The notes under the pieces are model-generated. The model had not been told where the DNA came from, searched no databases, and was given only the letters and a program-made list of their open reading frames with translations. DNA of 27,872 nucleotides from a virus. Within the stretch, counting starts at the first letter, position 1, and the number at the start of each line of letters is the position of its first letter. Below are positions 14,278 through 21,598 of this stretch, one piece after another. The stretch spans positions 1-27,872 of the IMG/VR virus record IMGVR_UViG_3300048763_000035; one strand, 5' to 3'. The position numbers were made by a program, and so were the translations under genes.

Positions 14278-16443
14278 ATGGCGGAAGATAAAAAGAAAGA
14301 ATCTAAAGAATCCTTGTCGGGTATTCCTTATTTAAAAAAAGAAGCTAATAGATTGGCTCAAATCCCTGGTGAAATAGCAAGTGCGATTCCTGGTGTAATA
14401 GAAAGTATGGCGGAAAATCCTAAACAAACCCTAACGGGGATTCCGGTCGGCTTGGCTTCGCTTTTGGATCTACCGGCCGTAGGATATAATGCAGCCACCT
14501 ATCCATTTAAAAAGTATGCCGCTTATAAATATGGCGAAGAAAATGTTGGGCATCCAAAAGATGAAGATAGTATTTTTCCTTTTTCTTTGCCTTACTTTTC
14601 TCATGAAGTGGCCACCGATATAGCCGATTCTATTACGGGAAGCCCTAAAAATGAGAGTGAGCGAAAAGCGCGCTTAGGAGGGGAATTAGCTAGTGTGCTC
14701 TTTCAGCCAGGAACAGCATTTACAAAAGGTATCCCCGAAATAGAGAGATTACTAAAAAAAGGCATAGAAGAGTTTCCTACTCCCGATAGGCATGCCACTA
14801 AAAAATATACACCGTTTGATTTGGGTAAGGCCGAAGAAACCAAAAACGCCGCTCAACAACTAGGTTTTCATCTGACTCCTGCCGAAGCTTCCGGAGAGCC
14901 GTTTTTAGCAGCGAAACAAGGAGCACAGGGATATACTAAAGAAGGTGCGAAAGATTTGTACGAATTCCAACAAGGACGTGGCAAAAAGCTAGATCGATTG
15001 ATAGAGGATAATCTTGAGAATATATCTACCGGCTCTACAATTAAAGTAAGTCCTGATGCCGATTTACAAGTTGCAGCAAAAAACATCATTGGGAAAAAAG
15101 AAAAGGCATTACAAAAAGAAGCAGCCCCTTATTATGAGCAAGCAGCTAAAAAATTGGTAGGCAAGAGAGTTCCTGATAAGGAGGTGAAGGTAGTTAGCAG
15201 TATTTTAGATGCATACGGAGAGCCAATTGTTACTACTAAATTAGAACCCACAAAAGAAATAAAATGGCCTAAAGCTATAGCTGAAGACCCCGCTATTATT
15301 AGATCAATAAACAAAGTGTGGAATGACCCCCAATATTATGTTGATTTAGAGGGGTTTAAAAAAAACTCTATACGAGTCTTAGATTTAGCAAAAAGAGATA
15401 TAGATTCAAGAATAGCAAAGAACAAGTCTATTACCGCACCTAATAAAGATGCCGTCAGGGTGTTAACGGCATCTAAAAAGCGACTTACCAGCATTATGGA
15501 TCAATTGAGTCCCATATACAAAAAAGCGCGATCAATATACGAAGAAGGAAGCCCTGCAATTGAAGCGTTAAAAAACGGCACAATAGGCAAAATAGCTACT
15601 AGAAAAGATATTACTATAAAGAATATAGGAAAAGATATATTCGATCACGCGCAAACCAATCCTAAAATCTTTAAAGAGATACGAGATCAAATATATAAAG
15701 AGAGTCCTGAAGCATGGAAAAATATAGTACGTCAGGAAATGGAAAGGAAAATAGGCACAACCGAATCTGGTGCTTCTAATTTCTATAAGAAGATTTTAAA
15801 AGACAATAAGACATATAGGCAATTTCATGAGGCGCTTTCTCATAATAAGGGCGCGCAAAAAAACCTAGCTTTAATGAAAAAGACTTTTGGTAACTTGATA
15901 GAGTCGGTCAGCGTTAAATCCGCAGCAGAAAAAGGAGTTAATCTATCGACCAATAAAACAGTGCAGGTGTTGAATGCAATAGCAGAAAAGGTGGGAGTGA
16001 AATTCGATAAAGCCGCTATAGATTTAATTCTTGATCCAAGGTGGAACGAAAGAATGAGAAAAGTAGAAAAAATAACCGACCTTGATGACAGAGTCACTCA
16101 ATTTACTCGATTAATGGCTGAAGCCGCCGTTGGAGCTACAAAAGCCTCTGTTAAGGCTGTTAAAAAAGGTTCTCCCGTTGCCTCGATAGAAGGCGCTATC
16201 GCTCAAGATAGGAACATCAATCAATCCGATAACATAGAAGAACCCTCAGAATATCCCGAATACGATAATCTTTCTCTTGAAGAGCTTAAAAGTCTGGATA
16301 CCCGATTATATGGCAAGCCCAAAACAGATGAAGATAAAGAATTTGAGGCCGAAGACAAAGAGTTTGGCTATTTAACCGATGATGAAGTCGTAAGACTTCA
16401 TTCCAAGCTTTATGGAAATAATAATAACGACTTAACCTATTGA
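14278..16443 (+). CDS. Large ejection protein, P22 gp16-like position
   Basis: The 721-aa protein is the last and largest of the three internal proteins. It is strongly charged and mostly helical. The N-terminal 150 residues hold short Gly/Pro-rich hydrophobic stretches (LAQIPGEIASAIPGVIESM, LTGIPVGLASLLDLPAVGY) that could insert in membranes. The middle is Lys/Glu-rich. The C-terminal ~70 residues are very acidic (EEPSEYPEYDNLSLEEL...). A GAGGTGAT ribosome site precedes the ATG. The stop at 16441-16443 closes the virion operon before a small gap. Function follows from position and composition only; no peptidoglycan hydrolase motif was seen. Confidence 0.6.
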   Translation: MAEDKKKESKESLSGIPYLKKEANRLAQIPGEIASAIPGVIESMAENPKQTLTGIPVGLASLLDLPAVGYNAATYPFKKYAAYKYGEENVGHPKDEDSIFPFSLPYFSHEVATDIADSITGSPKNESERKARLGGELASVLFQPGTAFTKGIPEIERLLKKGIEEFPTPDRHATKKYTPFDLGKAEETKNAAQQLGFHLTPAEASGEPFLAAKQGAQGYTKEGAKDLYEFQQGRGKKLDRLIEDNLENISTGSTIKVSPDADLQVAAKNIIGKKEKALQKEAAPYYEQAAKKLVGKRVPDKEVKVVSSILDAYGEPIVTTKLEPTKEIKWPKAIAEDPAIIRSINKVWNDPQYYVDLEGFKKNSIRVLDLAKRDIDSRIAKNKSITAPNKDAVRVLTASKKRLTSIMDQLSPIYKKARSIYEEGSPAIEALKNGTIGKIATRKDITIKNIGKDIFDHAQTNPKIFKEIRDQIYKESPEAWKNIVRQEMERKIGTTESGASNFYKKILKDNKTYRQFHEALSHNKGAQKNLALMKKTFGNLIESVSVKSAAEKGVNLSTNKTVQVLNAIAEKVGVKFDKAAIDLILDPRWNERMRKVEKITDLDDRVTQFTRLMAEAAVGATKASVKAVKKGSPVASIEGAIAQDRNINQSDNIEEPSEYPEYDNLSLEELKSLDTRLYGKPKTDEDKEFEAEDKEFGYLTDDEVVRLHSKLYGNNNNDLTY

Positions 16444-16510
16444 TATTTATCTTTTATTTTGTTTTTTTTCATGTAGACTTACCCTATCAAATTAACCAAG
16501 TAGGTTTATA

Positions 16511-17203
16511 ATGCGCGCAGGTATTAATAGGGCAGAAGGTACAGTAGTAACGAGTGCTATTTCAAGTGATACAATTCTACTTCAAAGACTAAATACTAGC
16601 GACAATATCGTTGAGCCTAGGCAAATCACCGTTACCAATCTATTAGCGGGTGGTACGGCTGAGCCTAATTTAGTTTTAGGTTCTTCAGGTATACCGGGAA
16701 GTTTAACTATATTTCCTGCAACGGCTTCCAAAGGGACTTTAAAATTAGTCGCCACAAATAGTACCGGTAATACACTCACTGAAATAACCAACGCTGCAAT
16801 GGGGCAGGCTACAACCATAACCATTCCTGATCCTGGCGCAGCCACAGCTAAATTCTTATTGGATCACGGCACTAATACATTGGCGGCAGGTGCTAGTATT
16901 GTTGCTAATAAAGTTAATGGTACAGAATCTTCTAATGCAGTTACAGCAAGTGGTATGTCGGGAGTTATTACAACCAGTTCTTTAAGTACCGCTGGAGCAG
17001 GAAGCTATGCGATTACATGGACAAATACTTTTATTGGTAGCACCAATACGGTTCTTCTATCGATACAAGGCGGTAGCAATACCACGGAAAATATTACTCT
17101 AAAAGTAGCTCCAAGCTCAGGTACAGCAACACTAACCATATACAACAATACGGCTGCTACAGCTTTAAACGGCACAATACTCATTGGTTACTTGGTAATA
17201 TAA
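16511..17203 (+). CDS. Fibre or appendage protein, all-beta
   Basis: The 230-aa protein is Thr/Ser/Gly/Ala-rich with few charges. A typical fibre segment, SLTIFPATASKGTLKLV then TTITIPDPGAATAKFLLD, occupies about residues 65-120. This segment type recurs widely in phage fibre and baseplate-appendage genes. It is the first of five short appendage genes after a 67-base gap that may hold a promoter, although no convincing -10/-35 pair was found. The C-terminal half could be a trimerising beta domain. Its receptor or partner is unknown. Confidence 0.6.
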   Translation: MRAGINRAEGTVVTSAISSDTILLQRLNTSDNIVEPRQITVTNLLAGGTAEPNLVLGSSGIPGSLTIFPATASKGTLKLVATNSTGNTLTEITNAAMGQATTITIPDPGAATAKFLLDHGTNTLAAGASIVANKVNGTESSNAVTASGMSGVITTSSLSTAGAGSYAITWTNTFIGSTNTVLLSIQGGSNTTENITLKVAPSSGTATLTIYNNTAATALNGTILIGYLVI

Positions 17204-17216
17204 TTAAAGGTTAAGG

Positions 17217-17546
17217 ATGGCCAGTAATAGCACAATAATATTCTTCACGAATCAAACTCAAAATATATCCAGTATTCCCTATAGTTTTTCTAGTGCTACT
17301 GGTTCTTTTAAGGTTTGGGGCACTTGGGATGGTGCGAACATAACGCTTTTTACAGGGGTTGTAGGCGATTCTAGTACTTTCATTCCGGTGACTATAACTG
17401 GTAACGGGACTCCTTTATTTCTCACGGCCGATGGGGGGGTAGGGATTGAAAATATTGTTAATAATGAAGAAATAGTTGCAGTTCTATCTGATGTTGGTGG
17501 TAGCACAAGTTTAAATTGTACTATGCAGGCGACACAAAATGGCTAA
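17217..17546 (+). CDS. 109-aa small beta-rich appendage protein
   Basis: It consists of short hydrophobic and Thr/Gly-rich strands (SFKVWGTWDGANITLFTG, FIPVTITGNGTPLFLTADGG), a beta-sandwich-like composition. AAAGG lies 6 bases before the ATG. Its last eight bases overlap the next gene. Membership of the appendage cluster is inferred from position and composition. No family is recognised. Confidence 0.55.
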   Translation: MASNSTIIFFTNQTQNISSIPYSFSSATGSFKVWGTWDGANITLFTGVVGDSSTFIPVTITGNGTPLFLTADGGVGIENIVNNEEIVAVLSDVGGSTSLNCTMQATQNG

Positions 17547-18009
17547 CACCAGTTTGCCAGGAATGTTTTTAGGGGCTACCGCCAGTACAAATGGCTCGAT
17601 AGGTTTAGTACCTCAGCCGATAGCAGGTCAGGAAAATTTTGTTTTATCAGGAGATGGCTCATGGTCTCCTGGGGCTTCAGTAACTACTGTTTGGTCGGTG
17701 GTAACTTCTAGTACTGCGTTAGCAGGTGGTAATGGTTATTTTGCCAATAGCGCCTCTACTTTGACATTCACTCTTCCTGCAACTTCTGCGGTAGGGGATA
17801 CGTATCAAATAGCTGAGATGAATTCAGGCGCTTTTACCATTGCTCAACGGGCATCTCAAGCAATCATTTTTAATGGTAGTACGACCACCACAGGTATTGG
17901 CGGTTCTATTACATTAACTTCTACAGGTGGCACAATTTCTGTTGTTTGCAATGTAGCTAATACAAGATTTCAAGTCTTAACATCGCTTGGAGAATTTACG
18001 GTAACTTAA
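17539..18009 (+). CDS. Appendage protein, paralogue of the next gene
   Basis: The N-terminal 45 residues form a short fibre-like lead (LVPQPIAGQENFVLSGDGSW). From about residue 50 a beta domain begins with a WSVVTSSTALAGGNGYFANS block. It continues LTFTLPATSAVGDTYQI, FTIAQRASQAIIF, TTTTGIGGSI and ISVVCNVANTRFQVLTSLG. The 198-aa protein encoded next has the same blocks in the same order, so the two share a duplicated C-terminal domain. It starts inside the end of the previous gene and so is probably coupled to it. Confidence 0.6.
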   Translation: MANTSLPGMFLGATASTNGSIGLVPQPIAGQENFVLSGDGSWSPGASVTTVWSVVTSSTALAGGNGYFANSASTLTFTLPATSAVGDTYQIAEMNSGAFTIAQRASQAIIFNGSTTTTGIGGSITLTSTGGTISVVCNVANTRFQVLTSLGEFTVT

Positions 18010-18022
18010 TTAAGGTATAATA

Positions 18023-18619
18023 ATGGCTATTCAAAATGCGATTAATGCTAATGCAAGTACTCCTATATCGCCTACTATTGGTGGCACGGGTGTTTCTAAT
18101 CCTACGGCTCATGGCATTTTAATAGGGGAAGGTTCTAGCGCTGCAACTTCATTAGTTTTAAGTGCGGGTCAAATTCCTATAGGTACTACTTCAAGTGATC
18201 CAGCGGGCGCTACATTAACGGCGGGGACTGGGATTTCTATTAGTAGTGCGACCGGCGCTATTACCATCACTAATACCGCTGGTGGCGTTCTTACATGGTC
18301 TGACGTAACCGGCACTACTCAAGCAATGGCAATCAATAATGGTTATATAGCCGATAATGCAGGTTTAGTTACTTTAACTCTTCCTGCGACTGCTGCGATA
18401 GGAAGCGTTATTTCTGTGCAAGGTAAGGGAGCGGGCGGTTGGGCAATAGCTCAAAATGCCTCTCAGGCTATTCACTTCGGAAATATAGTAACCACAACAG
18501 GAACTGGGGGAAGTTTAGCCAGTAGTAATCAGTGGGATTCTATCACAGTAATTTGTGTAACTGCTAATAATATCTGGGCTGTTTTAGGGGGTGCTCAAGG
18601 TAATATTACATATGTATAG
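18023..18619 (+). CDS. Appendage protein with fibre lead and duplicated C-domain
   Basis: The N-terminus (NAINANASTPISPTIGGTGVS, then AHGILIGEGSSAATSLVLSAG) is the common 'GGTG...AHG' module of phage fibres. From about residue 92 the domain WSDVTGTTQAMAINNGYIAD, LVTLTLPATAAIGS, WAIAQNASQAIHFG and ITVICVTANNIWAVLG matches the neighbouring 156-aa protein block for block. The NNAINAH/QNAINAN start is also shared with the following gene, so modules are being reused across the cluster. Confidence 0.6.
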   Translation: MAIQNAINANASTPISPTIGGTGVSNPTAHGILIGEGSSAATSLVLSAGQIPIGTTSSDPAGATLTAGTGISISSATGAITITNTAGGVLTWSDVTGTTQAMAINNGYIADNAGLVTLTLPATAAIGSVISVQGKGAGGWAIAQNASQAIHFGNIVTTTGTGGSLASSNQWDSITVICVTANNIWAVLGGAQGNITYV

Positions 18620-18629
18620 GTAATACAAA

Positions 18630-19388
18630 ATGACTACAAATAATGCGATTAATGCTCATGGCACTCTACTTTTAGCGGCCAATAATTTAAGTGACCTTGT
18701 AAGTGCGGCAACCTCAAGATTGAATCTAGGGGTCAATTTGTGTTTCTATCAAATTACCCAACAAACTCTTGCTTCGACTGCCACATATACCCCTACTCCA
18801 GGAATGGTGTACTGTATAAGTGAAGTTCTAGGTTCTGGTGGTGGTGGTGGTGGTGCTGTTAGTGGTTCGACGGGTAGTTATGGTGGCGGTGGTGGCGCAG
18901 GTGGATATGGGGTTGATATTTTTACTGCGGCAACTGTAGGTGCATCGCAATCTGTTATTATCGGAGCAGCGGGTACGGGCGGGACAGGATATGCCCCAGG
19001 AACTTCTGGTGGCACGTGTAGTTTTGGTACTTTGATTTCTTGTACGGGGGGCGCTGGTGGTGGTTATACTACTAACTCTTCTGTGAATCTAGCGATTGGT
19101 GGTCTAGGAGGGGCTGGCACAACTACAGCCGGAATTAATGGGGTTGGTCAAAGTGGGGGGGTAGGGATTAATTTAGGAATTGGAGTAGGATGCGGGGGTG
19201 CAGGAGGCAGCACGATTTATGGTGCTGGTGGCATTGCATTAGTTAGTCAAGGTAATAATGGCGCATCAGGAACTGGTTACGGAGGCGGTGGGGGTGGTGC
19301 GTGTGTGTGGAATCAAGGTGATTCTAATACTGGTGGCGCAGGAGCGAAAGGCGTAGTGAGAGTTACCGAATTTATACAAAGATCATAA
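18630..19388 (+). CDS. Second glycine-rich fibre / adhesin
   Basis: The 252-aa protein begins with the fibre motif NAINAHGTLLLAANNLSDL (5-23) and AATSRLNLG, then TYTPT at 52-56. From about residue 68 it is a Gly-rich domain with GGGGGG runs ending GAKGVVRVTEFIQRS. The layout TYTPT, CxSEVLGxGGGGG, IFTAATVGASQSVIIGAAG and the closing VTEF match the fibre at 8844-9728 (IFTAAEIGASQAVVIGVAG, ITEY). It is the last gene of the appendage cluster. Two versions of one tip could give different receptor ranges. Confidence 0.65.
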   Translation: MTTNNAINAHGTLLLAANNLSDLVSAATSRLNLGVNLCFYQITQQTLASTATYTPTPGMVYCISEVLGSGGGGGGAVSGSTGSYGGGGGAGGYGVDIFTAATVGASQSVIIGAAGTGGTGYAPGTSGGTCSFGTLISCTGGAGGGYTTNSSVNLAIGGLGGAGTTTAGINGVGQSGGVGINLGIGVGCGGAGGSTIYGAGGIALVSQGNNGASGTGYGGGGGGACVWNQGDSNTGGAGAKGVVRVTEFIQRS

Positions 19389-19400
19389 TATAATAAATTG

Positions 19401-19429
19401 TTTACCTGCAAAACAAGCTATGCTAGTAT
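19401..19429 (+). promoter_or_regulatory. Extended -10 promoter for the GapR-like operon
   Basis: TTTACC (19401-19406) and TAGTAT (19424-19429) are 17 bases apart, with TG directly before the -10 (TGCTAGTAT). It lies just after the last fibre gene and 32 bases before the next start codon, so the downstream genes have their own transcript. Confidence 0.55.
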
Positions 19430-19461
19430 AAAGAATACAACTAATTCAATAGGTTAGCGTC

Positions 19462-19683
19462 ATGTCATATGATACTTCTAAAAACTTTTCAGGCAATAAA
19501 AAGGCTGCTATTAAAGATCAATTTAATTTTTCGCCAGCACAGGACTGCGACTATAATTATAGAAAGGATAATAATATCATAAAGATTAATCATCTTAATG
19601 GCGTAATGACCGAACCTAAAAATATGTATACTCCTGGTGAGACTCGCAAAATGAGTAAAATGGCTAGATACGAGCAAGATTAA
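19462..19683 (+). CDS. 73-aa hydrophilic protein, unknown
   Basis: The sequence is Lys/Asn/Tyr-rich with no hydrophobic segment (start MSYDTSKNFSGNKKAAIKD, end MSKMARYEQD). It looks soluble and perhaps partly unfolded. Its TAA shares a base with the ATG of the GapR-like gene, so the two are coupled. It could be a partner of the GapR-like protein. No family is recognised. Confidence 0.5.
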   Translation: MSYDTSKNFSGNKKAAIKDQFNFSPAQDCDYNYRKDNNIIKINHLNGVMTEPKNMYTPGETRKMSKMARYEQD

Positions 19684-19919
19684 TGAGCACTATAACTGAA
19701 ACGCTACAGAAATTTGTAGATAGGATAGAAGCAAAAGAACAAGATAGAGCCGTTACAACTAGTGATCTTAAATGCATCTATGAAGAAGCTAAGGTTAATG
19801 ATTTAAATATACCTGCTCTTAAACAAGTTATAAAAGAAAGAAAATTAAGTTCTGCTGAGCGAGCACAAAAAGAATCTATTCTTGATAAATACAGATCAGC
19901 ATTGGGAATGTTAAAATAA
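19683..19919 (+). CDS. GapR-like (DUF2312) nucleoid-associated protein
   Basis: The 78 residues align with GapR over nearly their whole length. An N-terminal helix LQKFVDRIEAKEQDRAVTTSDLKCIYEEAK is followed by VNDLNIPALKQVIKERK, then ERAQKESILDKYRSALGM. The family blocks as I know them are 'IERIExLEEEKK', 'DIKDVYAEAKGxGFDxKxLRxI' and 'ALLDxYxxALG'. GapR in Caulobacter is an essential tetramer that clamps overtwisted DNA ahead of replication and transcription. A phage copy might protect replicating or packaged DNA or modulate host chromatin. The family is mainly alphaproteobacterial, which supports the host call. Confidence 0.8.
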   Translation: MSTITETLQKFVDRIEAKEQDRAVTTSDLKCIYEEAKVNDLNIPALKQVIKERKLSSAERAQKESILDKYRSALGMLK

Positions 19920-19932
19920 CAAATGCGTTGGG

Positions 19933-19938
19933 TATAAT
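19933..19938 (+). promoter_or_regulatory. -10 box before the 159-aa gene
   Basis: A perfect TATAAT lies inside a small dyad (TTGG...CCAA, about 19928-19943), 18 bases before the start codon. The -35 candidate (GTTAAA at 17 bases) is weak. Read-through from the upstream operon is also possible. Confidence 0.3.
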
Positions 19939-19955
19939 CCAATTTATAGGGTGAT

Positions 19956-20435
19956 ATGTCTTTAAATTCATTAAAAAACTTTCTAACTAAAGCGGTTTTT
20001 TCTATTCCTGTTAGCGTTCCATTTTCCGGAATAGTTGGTTATAATGTATGCGGTGCTAAATGTGCAGCCATTGCCACATCTACTAATATGGCTGACTTGG
20101 CATTAAAGTATTTTAATATTATGGATTCATATTACTTAACCTATAGTTCAATAGGGGTTATTTTTGGTCATAAATTAGGTACGCAGTGGGTACATAATTA
20201 TAAAGCCGCATCAACTGCTCCGGCAGAATGCGAGACATTAAAAGTAGAGTCGTCATTAAGTGTTATTAAAATAGGATATTTAGATAAAGTATTATCCGTT
20301 TCTATGGGCGCTACTGGTATGATAGTAGGTAATTTATTACATAAAATTGAAAATACGGTAGTTGATTACTTTAAGGATGAGGAGATAACCCATACTATTG
20401 AATTGGTTCAACCCCAGGAAGTATACGAGTTATGA
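19956..20435 (+). CDS. 159-aa probable membrane protein, unknown
   Basis: Three hydrophobic regions are visible: about residues 14-42 (FSIPVSVPFSGIVGYNVCG and on), 59-80 (YYLTYSSIGVIFGHKLG) and 110-128 (VLSVSMGATGMIVGNLL). They are rich in Gly/Ser like small membrane-packing helices. The C-terminus is acidic and soluble (FKDEEITHTIELVQPQEVYEL). An AGGGTG ribosome site precedes the ATG. It lies downstream of the GapR-like gene and just before a perfect hairpin. No family is recognised. Lysis or exclusion roles are possible but unsupported. Confidence 0.55.
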   Translation: MSLNSLKNFLTKAVFSIPVSVPFSGIVGYNVCGAKCAAIATSTNMADLALKYFNIMDSYYLTYSSIGVIFGHKLGTQWVHNYKAASTAPAECETLKVESSLSVIKIGYLDKVLSVSMGATGMIVGNLLHKIENTVVDYFKDEEITHTIELVQPQEVYEL

Positions 20436-20436
20436 T

Positions 20437-20460
20437 CATATTGTCGGTTCCGACAATATG
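20437..20460 (+). terminator. Perfect 11-bp hairpin after the 159-aa gene
   Basis: CATATTGTCGG (20437-20447) and CCGACAATATG (20450-20460) pair perfectly around TT, two bases after the stop codon. The position suits transcription termination or mRNA 3'-end protection. No T-run follows on the plus strand, so a Rho-independent role is doubtful, and a protein-binding site is an alternative. Confidence 0.45.
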
Positions 20461-20509
20461 GTATGACTTAATTCAAAAATCCCAATATTTTAAGCATTAA
20501 AAATTAAAA

Positions 20510-20572
20510 TCAAAAAAAAAGGAGATTGCGGGTCAGAACCCCTGTATGCGAATCAAATGTTGCTGTTGTCAT
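20510..20572 (-). pseudogene. Truncated copy of the 85-aa gene's 5' end
   Basis: An ATG overlapping the 85-aa gene's stop (ATGA) opens MTTATFDSHTGVLTRN and ends after 20 codons at TGA. The 85-aa protein itself begins MTTLTFDTHALIES. The shared DNA covers the ribosome site and first codons (27 of 30 bases identical). It reads as a decayed or partial duplicate. Confidence 0.5.
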
Positions 20573-20581
20573 AATTTCCCC
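20552..20581. repeat. Direct repeat, left copy (partner 20806-20835)
   Basis: Thirty bases beginning ATCAAATGTT and ending GTTGTCATAATTTCCCC recur at 20806-20835 with three mismatches, 254 bases apart. The pair brackets the 85-aa coiled-coil/anchor gene, as expected after a cassette duplication or insertion. Confidence 0.7.
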
Positions 20582-20826
20582 ATCATCTGTAAGAATCCTA
20601 ATATAATAGTACATGTAGTTATTACTGAGCCACCTAATGCTATAAATATTCTTTTTTCTGATTGTGCCATTTCCATTCTGATTTCGGCCATATCGGTCTT
20701 AGTAGCTAAGTTACTTAAATCCATTTCTCTACCGCTTTGTATAGCCCTTACTATAGATTCGGCTTGTTTCTTTGCTATTATTAAAGATTCAATCAAAGCA
20801 TGTGTATCAAATGTTAGCGTTGTCAT
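20569..20826 (-). CDS. 85-aa coiled-coil protein with C-terminal anchor
   Basis: Residues 1-58 form helices including LIIAKKQAESIVRAIQSGR and the marker LATKTDMAEIRMEMAQ. Residues 60-80 are a hydrophobic anchor (IFIALGGSVITTCTIILGFL). The layout of an N-terminal helix with Q(A)ES/ETIV, then L-ATK-D and C-terminal transmembrane segment recurs in three other genes here (21243-21533, 24628-24945, 25184-25594). It resembles DUF1640/CCDC90-like proteins that I recall from Rickettsiales and other intracellular bacteria. AGGGG lies before the ATG. It is the fourth cistron of the minus operon from 21533. Confidence 0.6.
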   Translation of the reverse strand: MTTLTFDTHALIESLIIAKKQAESIVRAIQSGREMDLSNLATKTDMAEIRMEMAQSEKRIFIALGGSVITTCTIILGFLQMMGKL

Positions 20827-20834
20827 AATTTCCC

Positions 20835-21002
20835 CTATTTTTCCCTTTTTTCAGATTTCAAAAATTCCATGTGCTTTGTAATTAAGAGCTTCATATTGTC
20901 ATCCATTTTCTTATTAGAGCGCCAAAACATTAATTCCATTCCTAGGAATATCCCTATAAAACACGCAAACATTTGTAATATATAATGCCATATTGGTAAC
21001 AT
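20835..21002 (-). CDS. 55-aa membrane protein, unknown
   Basis: MLPIWHYILQMFACFIGIF opens a single N-terminal hydrophobic segment (about residues 4-26), followed by a basic helical tail WRSNKKMDDNMKLLITKHME. AGGTGG lies about 9 bases before the ATG. It fits exactly between the WGR gene and the 85-aa gene in the same operon, supporting reality despite its size. Its function is unknown. Confidence 0.6.
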   Translation of the reverse strand: MLPIWHYILQMFACFIGIFLGMELMFWRSNKKMDDNMKLLITKHMEFLKSEKREK

Positions 21003-21015
21003 AGTAAAATACCAC

Positions 21016-21246
21016 CTATTTATTCGTTAAAACCTGAAGGCAATAGCCTCGTTTTTGGCGTACTTCTGACAATTTATCAATAGCCTTTAATGCGTCTTTA
21101 AGAGAATTAAAGGTCTCTATAGCATAGTTGCCCAATCTGCTTTTTAAACCACCCCAGGATTTTATAACCGTTGGCTCGCCAAACAAATTACCTTGTACCG
21201 AGATTATGTAATATCTATTAGGACTAATCCAAATTAATTGTTTCAT
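21016..21246 (-). CDS. Small WGR-domain protein
   Basis: The 76 residues are essentially one WGR-like domain: RYYIISVQGNLFGEPTVIKSWG then LKSRLGNYAIETFNSLKDALKAI and EVRQKRGY. WGR domains contain a 'WG(R)xG' core and a closing 'KxxKGY'. Here the core is WGGLKSRLG and the end KRGYCLQV. Free-standing WGR proteins occur on alphaproteobacterial plasmids and chromosomes. In PARP proteins the domain binds DNA ends and communicates damage. The start overlaps the stop of the 96-aa gene (ATGA), giving coupled translation. A DNA- or nucleic-acid-binding role is inferred. Confidence 0.65.
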   Translation of the reverse strand: MKQLIWISPNRYYIISVQGNLFGEPTVIKSWGGLKSRLGNYAIETFNSLKDALKAIDKLSEVRQKRGYCLQVLTNK

Positions 21247-21533
21247 TTTATATAAGTTACAACACTAAGAATTAAAGTCATTAGCCCCATAGATATGACA
21301 AGATACCATTTTAGGTCTTTTACTTGTTCTCTTAATAAACCTACATCGGTCTTAACATTTCCTATCTCAACCTTAACGGCGGATATTCCCATTGACAAAT
21401 CAGCCTTAGTGGCTAATTTCTCCAATAAATGTTTTATATCATCTTTATTGGATTCAACAATAGTCTCCGCTTGCTCTTCAGTAAAGCCAACGCTGATTAA
21501 TTTCTTTATTATTGTATGTGTATCTTGAAGCAT
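21243..21533 (-). CDS. 96-aa coiled-coil protein with C-terminal anchor
   Basis: An N-terminal helix (TIIKKLISVGFTEEQAETIV) is followed by KLATKADLSMGISAVKVEIG, a heptad stretch GLLREQVKDLKW, and a C-terminal hydrophobic anchor at about residues 76-95 (WYLVISMGLMTLILSVVTYI). The GFTEEQAETIV and LATKADL blocks are those of DUF1640-like coiled-coil proteins. It is the first gene of a minus operon with the WGR, 55-aa and 85-aa genes and has its own strong promoter. Such proteins may form membrane-anchored oligomers; the role in a phage is unknown. Confidence 0.65.
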   Translation of the reverse strand: MLQDTHTIIKKLISVGFTEEQAETIVESNKDDIKHLLEKLATKADLSMGISAVKVEIGNVKTDVGLLREQVKDLKWYLVISMGLMTLILSVVTYIK

Positions 21534-21539
21534 CGTTAT

Positions 21540-21563
21540 ACTAATTACATTGCATTAATTAGT
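21540..21563. promoter_or_regulatory. Operator-like dyad
   Basis: ACTAATTA (21540-21547) and TAATTAGT (21556-21563) are perfect 8-base complements around CATTGCAT. The dyad lies between the -10 box and the start codon of the 96-aa gene, where a repressor would block transcription. Confidence 0.45.
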
Positions 21564-21564
21564 A

Positions 21565-21594
21565 ATTATATCACATCTTTTATAATTTTATCAA
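21565..21594 (-). promoter_or_regulatory. Promoter of the coiled-coil/WGR operon
   Basis: On the minus strand, TTGATA (21589-21594) and TATAAT (21565-21570) are 18 bases apart, with TG one base before the -10 (TGATATAAT), an extended -10. This is among the best promoters in the window. Confidence 0.65.
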
Positions 21595-21598
21595 GTTT

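Noticed and set aside
16444-16510. Terminator between the virion operon and the appendage genes
   Set aside because: There is a T-rich run but no stem before it.
20521-20565. tRNA 3' part (GCGGGTCAGAACCCC)
   Set aside because: No acceptor stem, D-arm or anticodon arm could be drawn around it.
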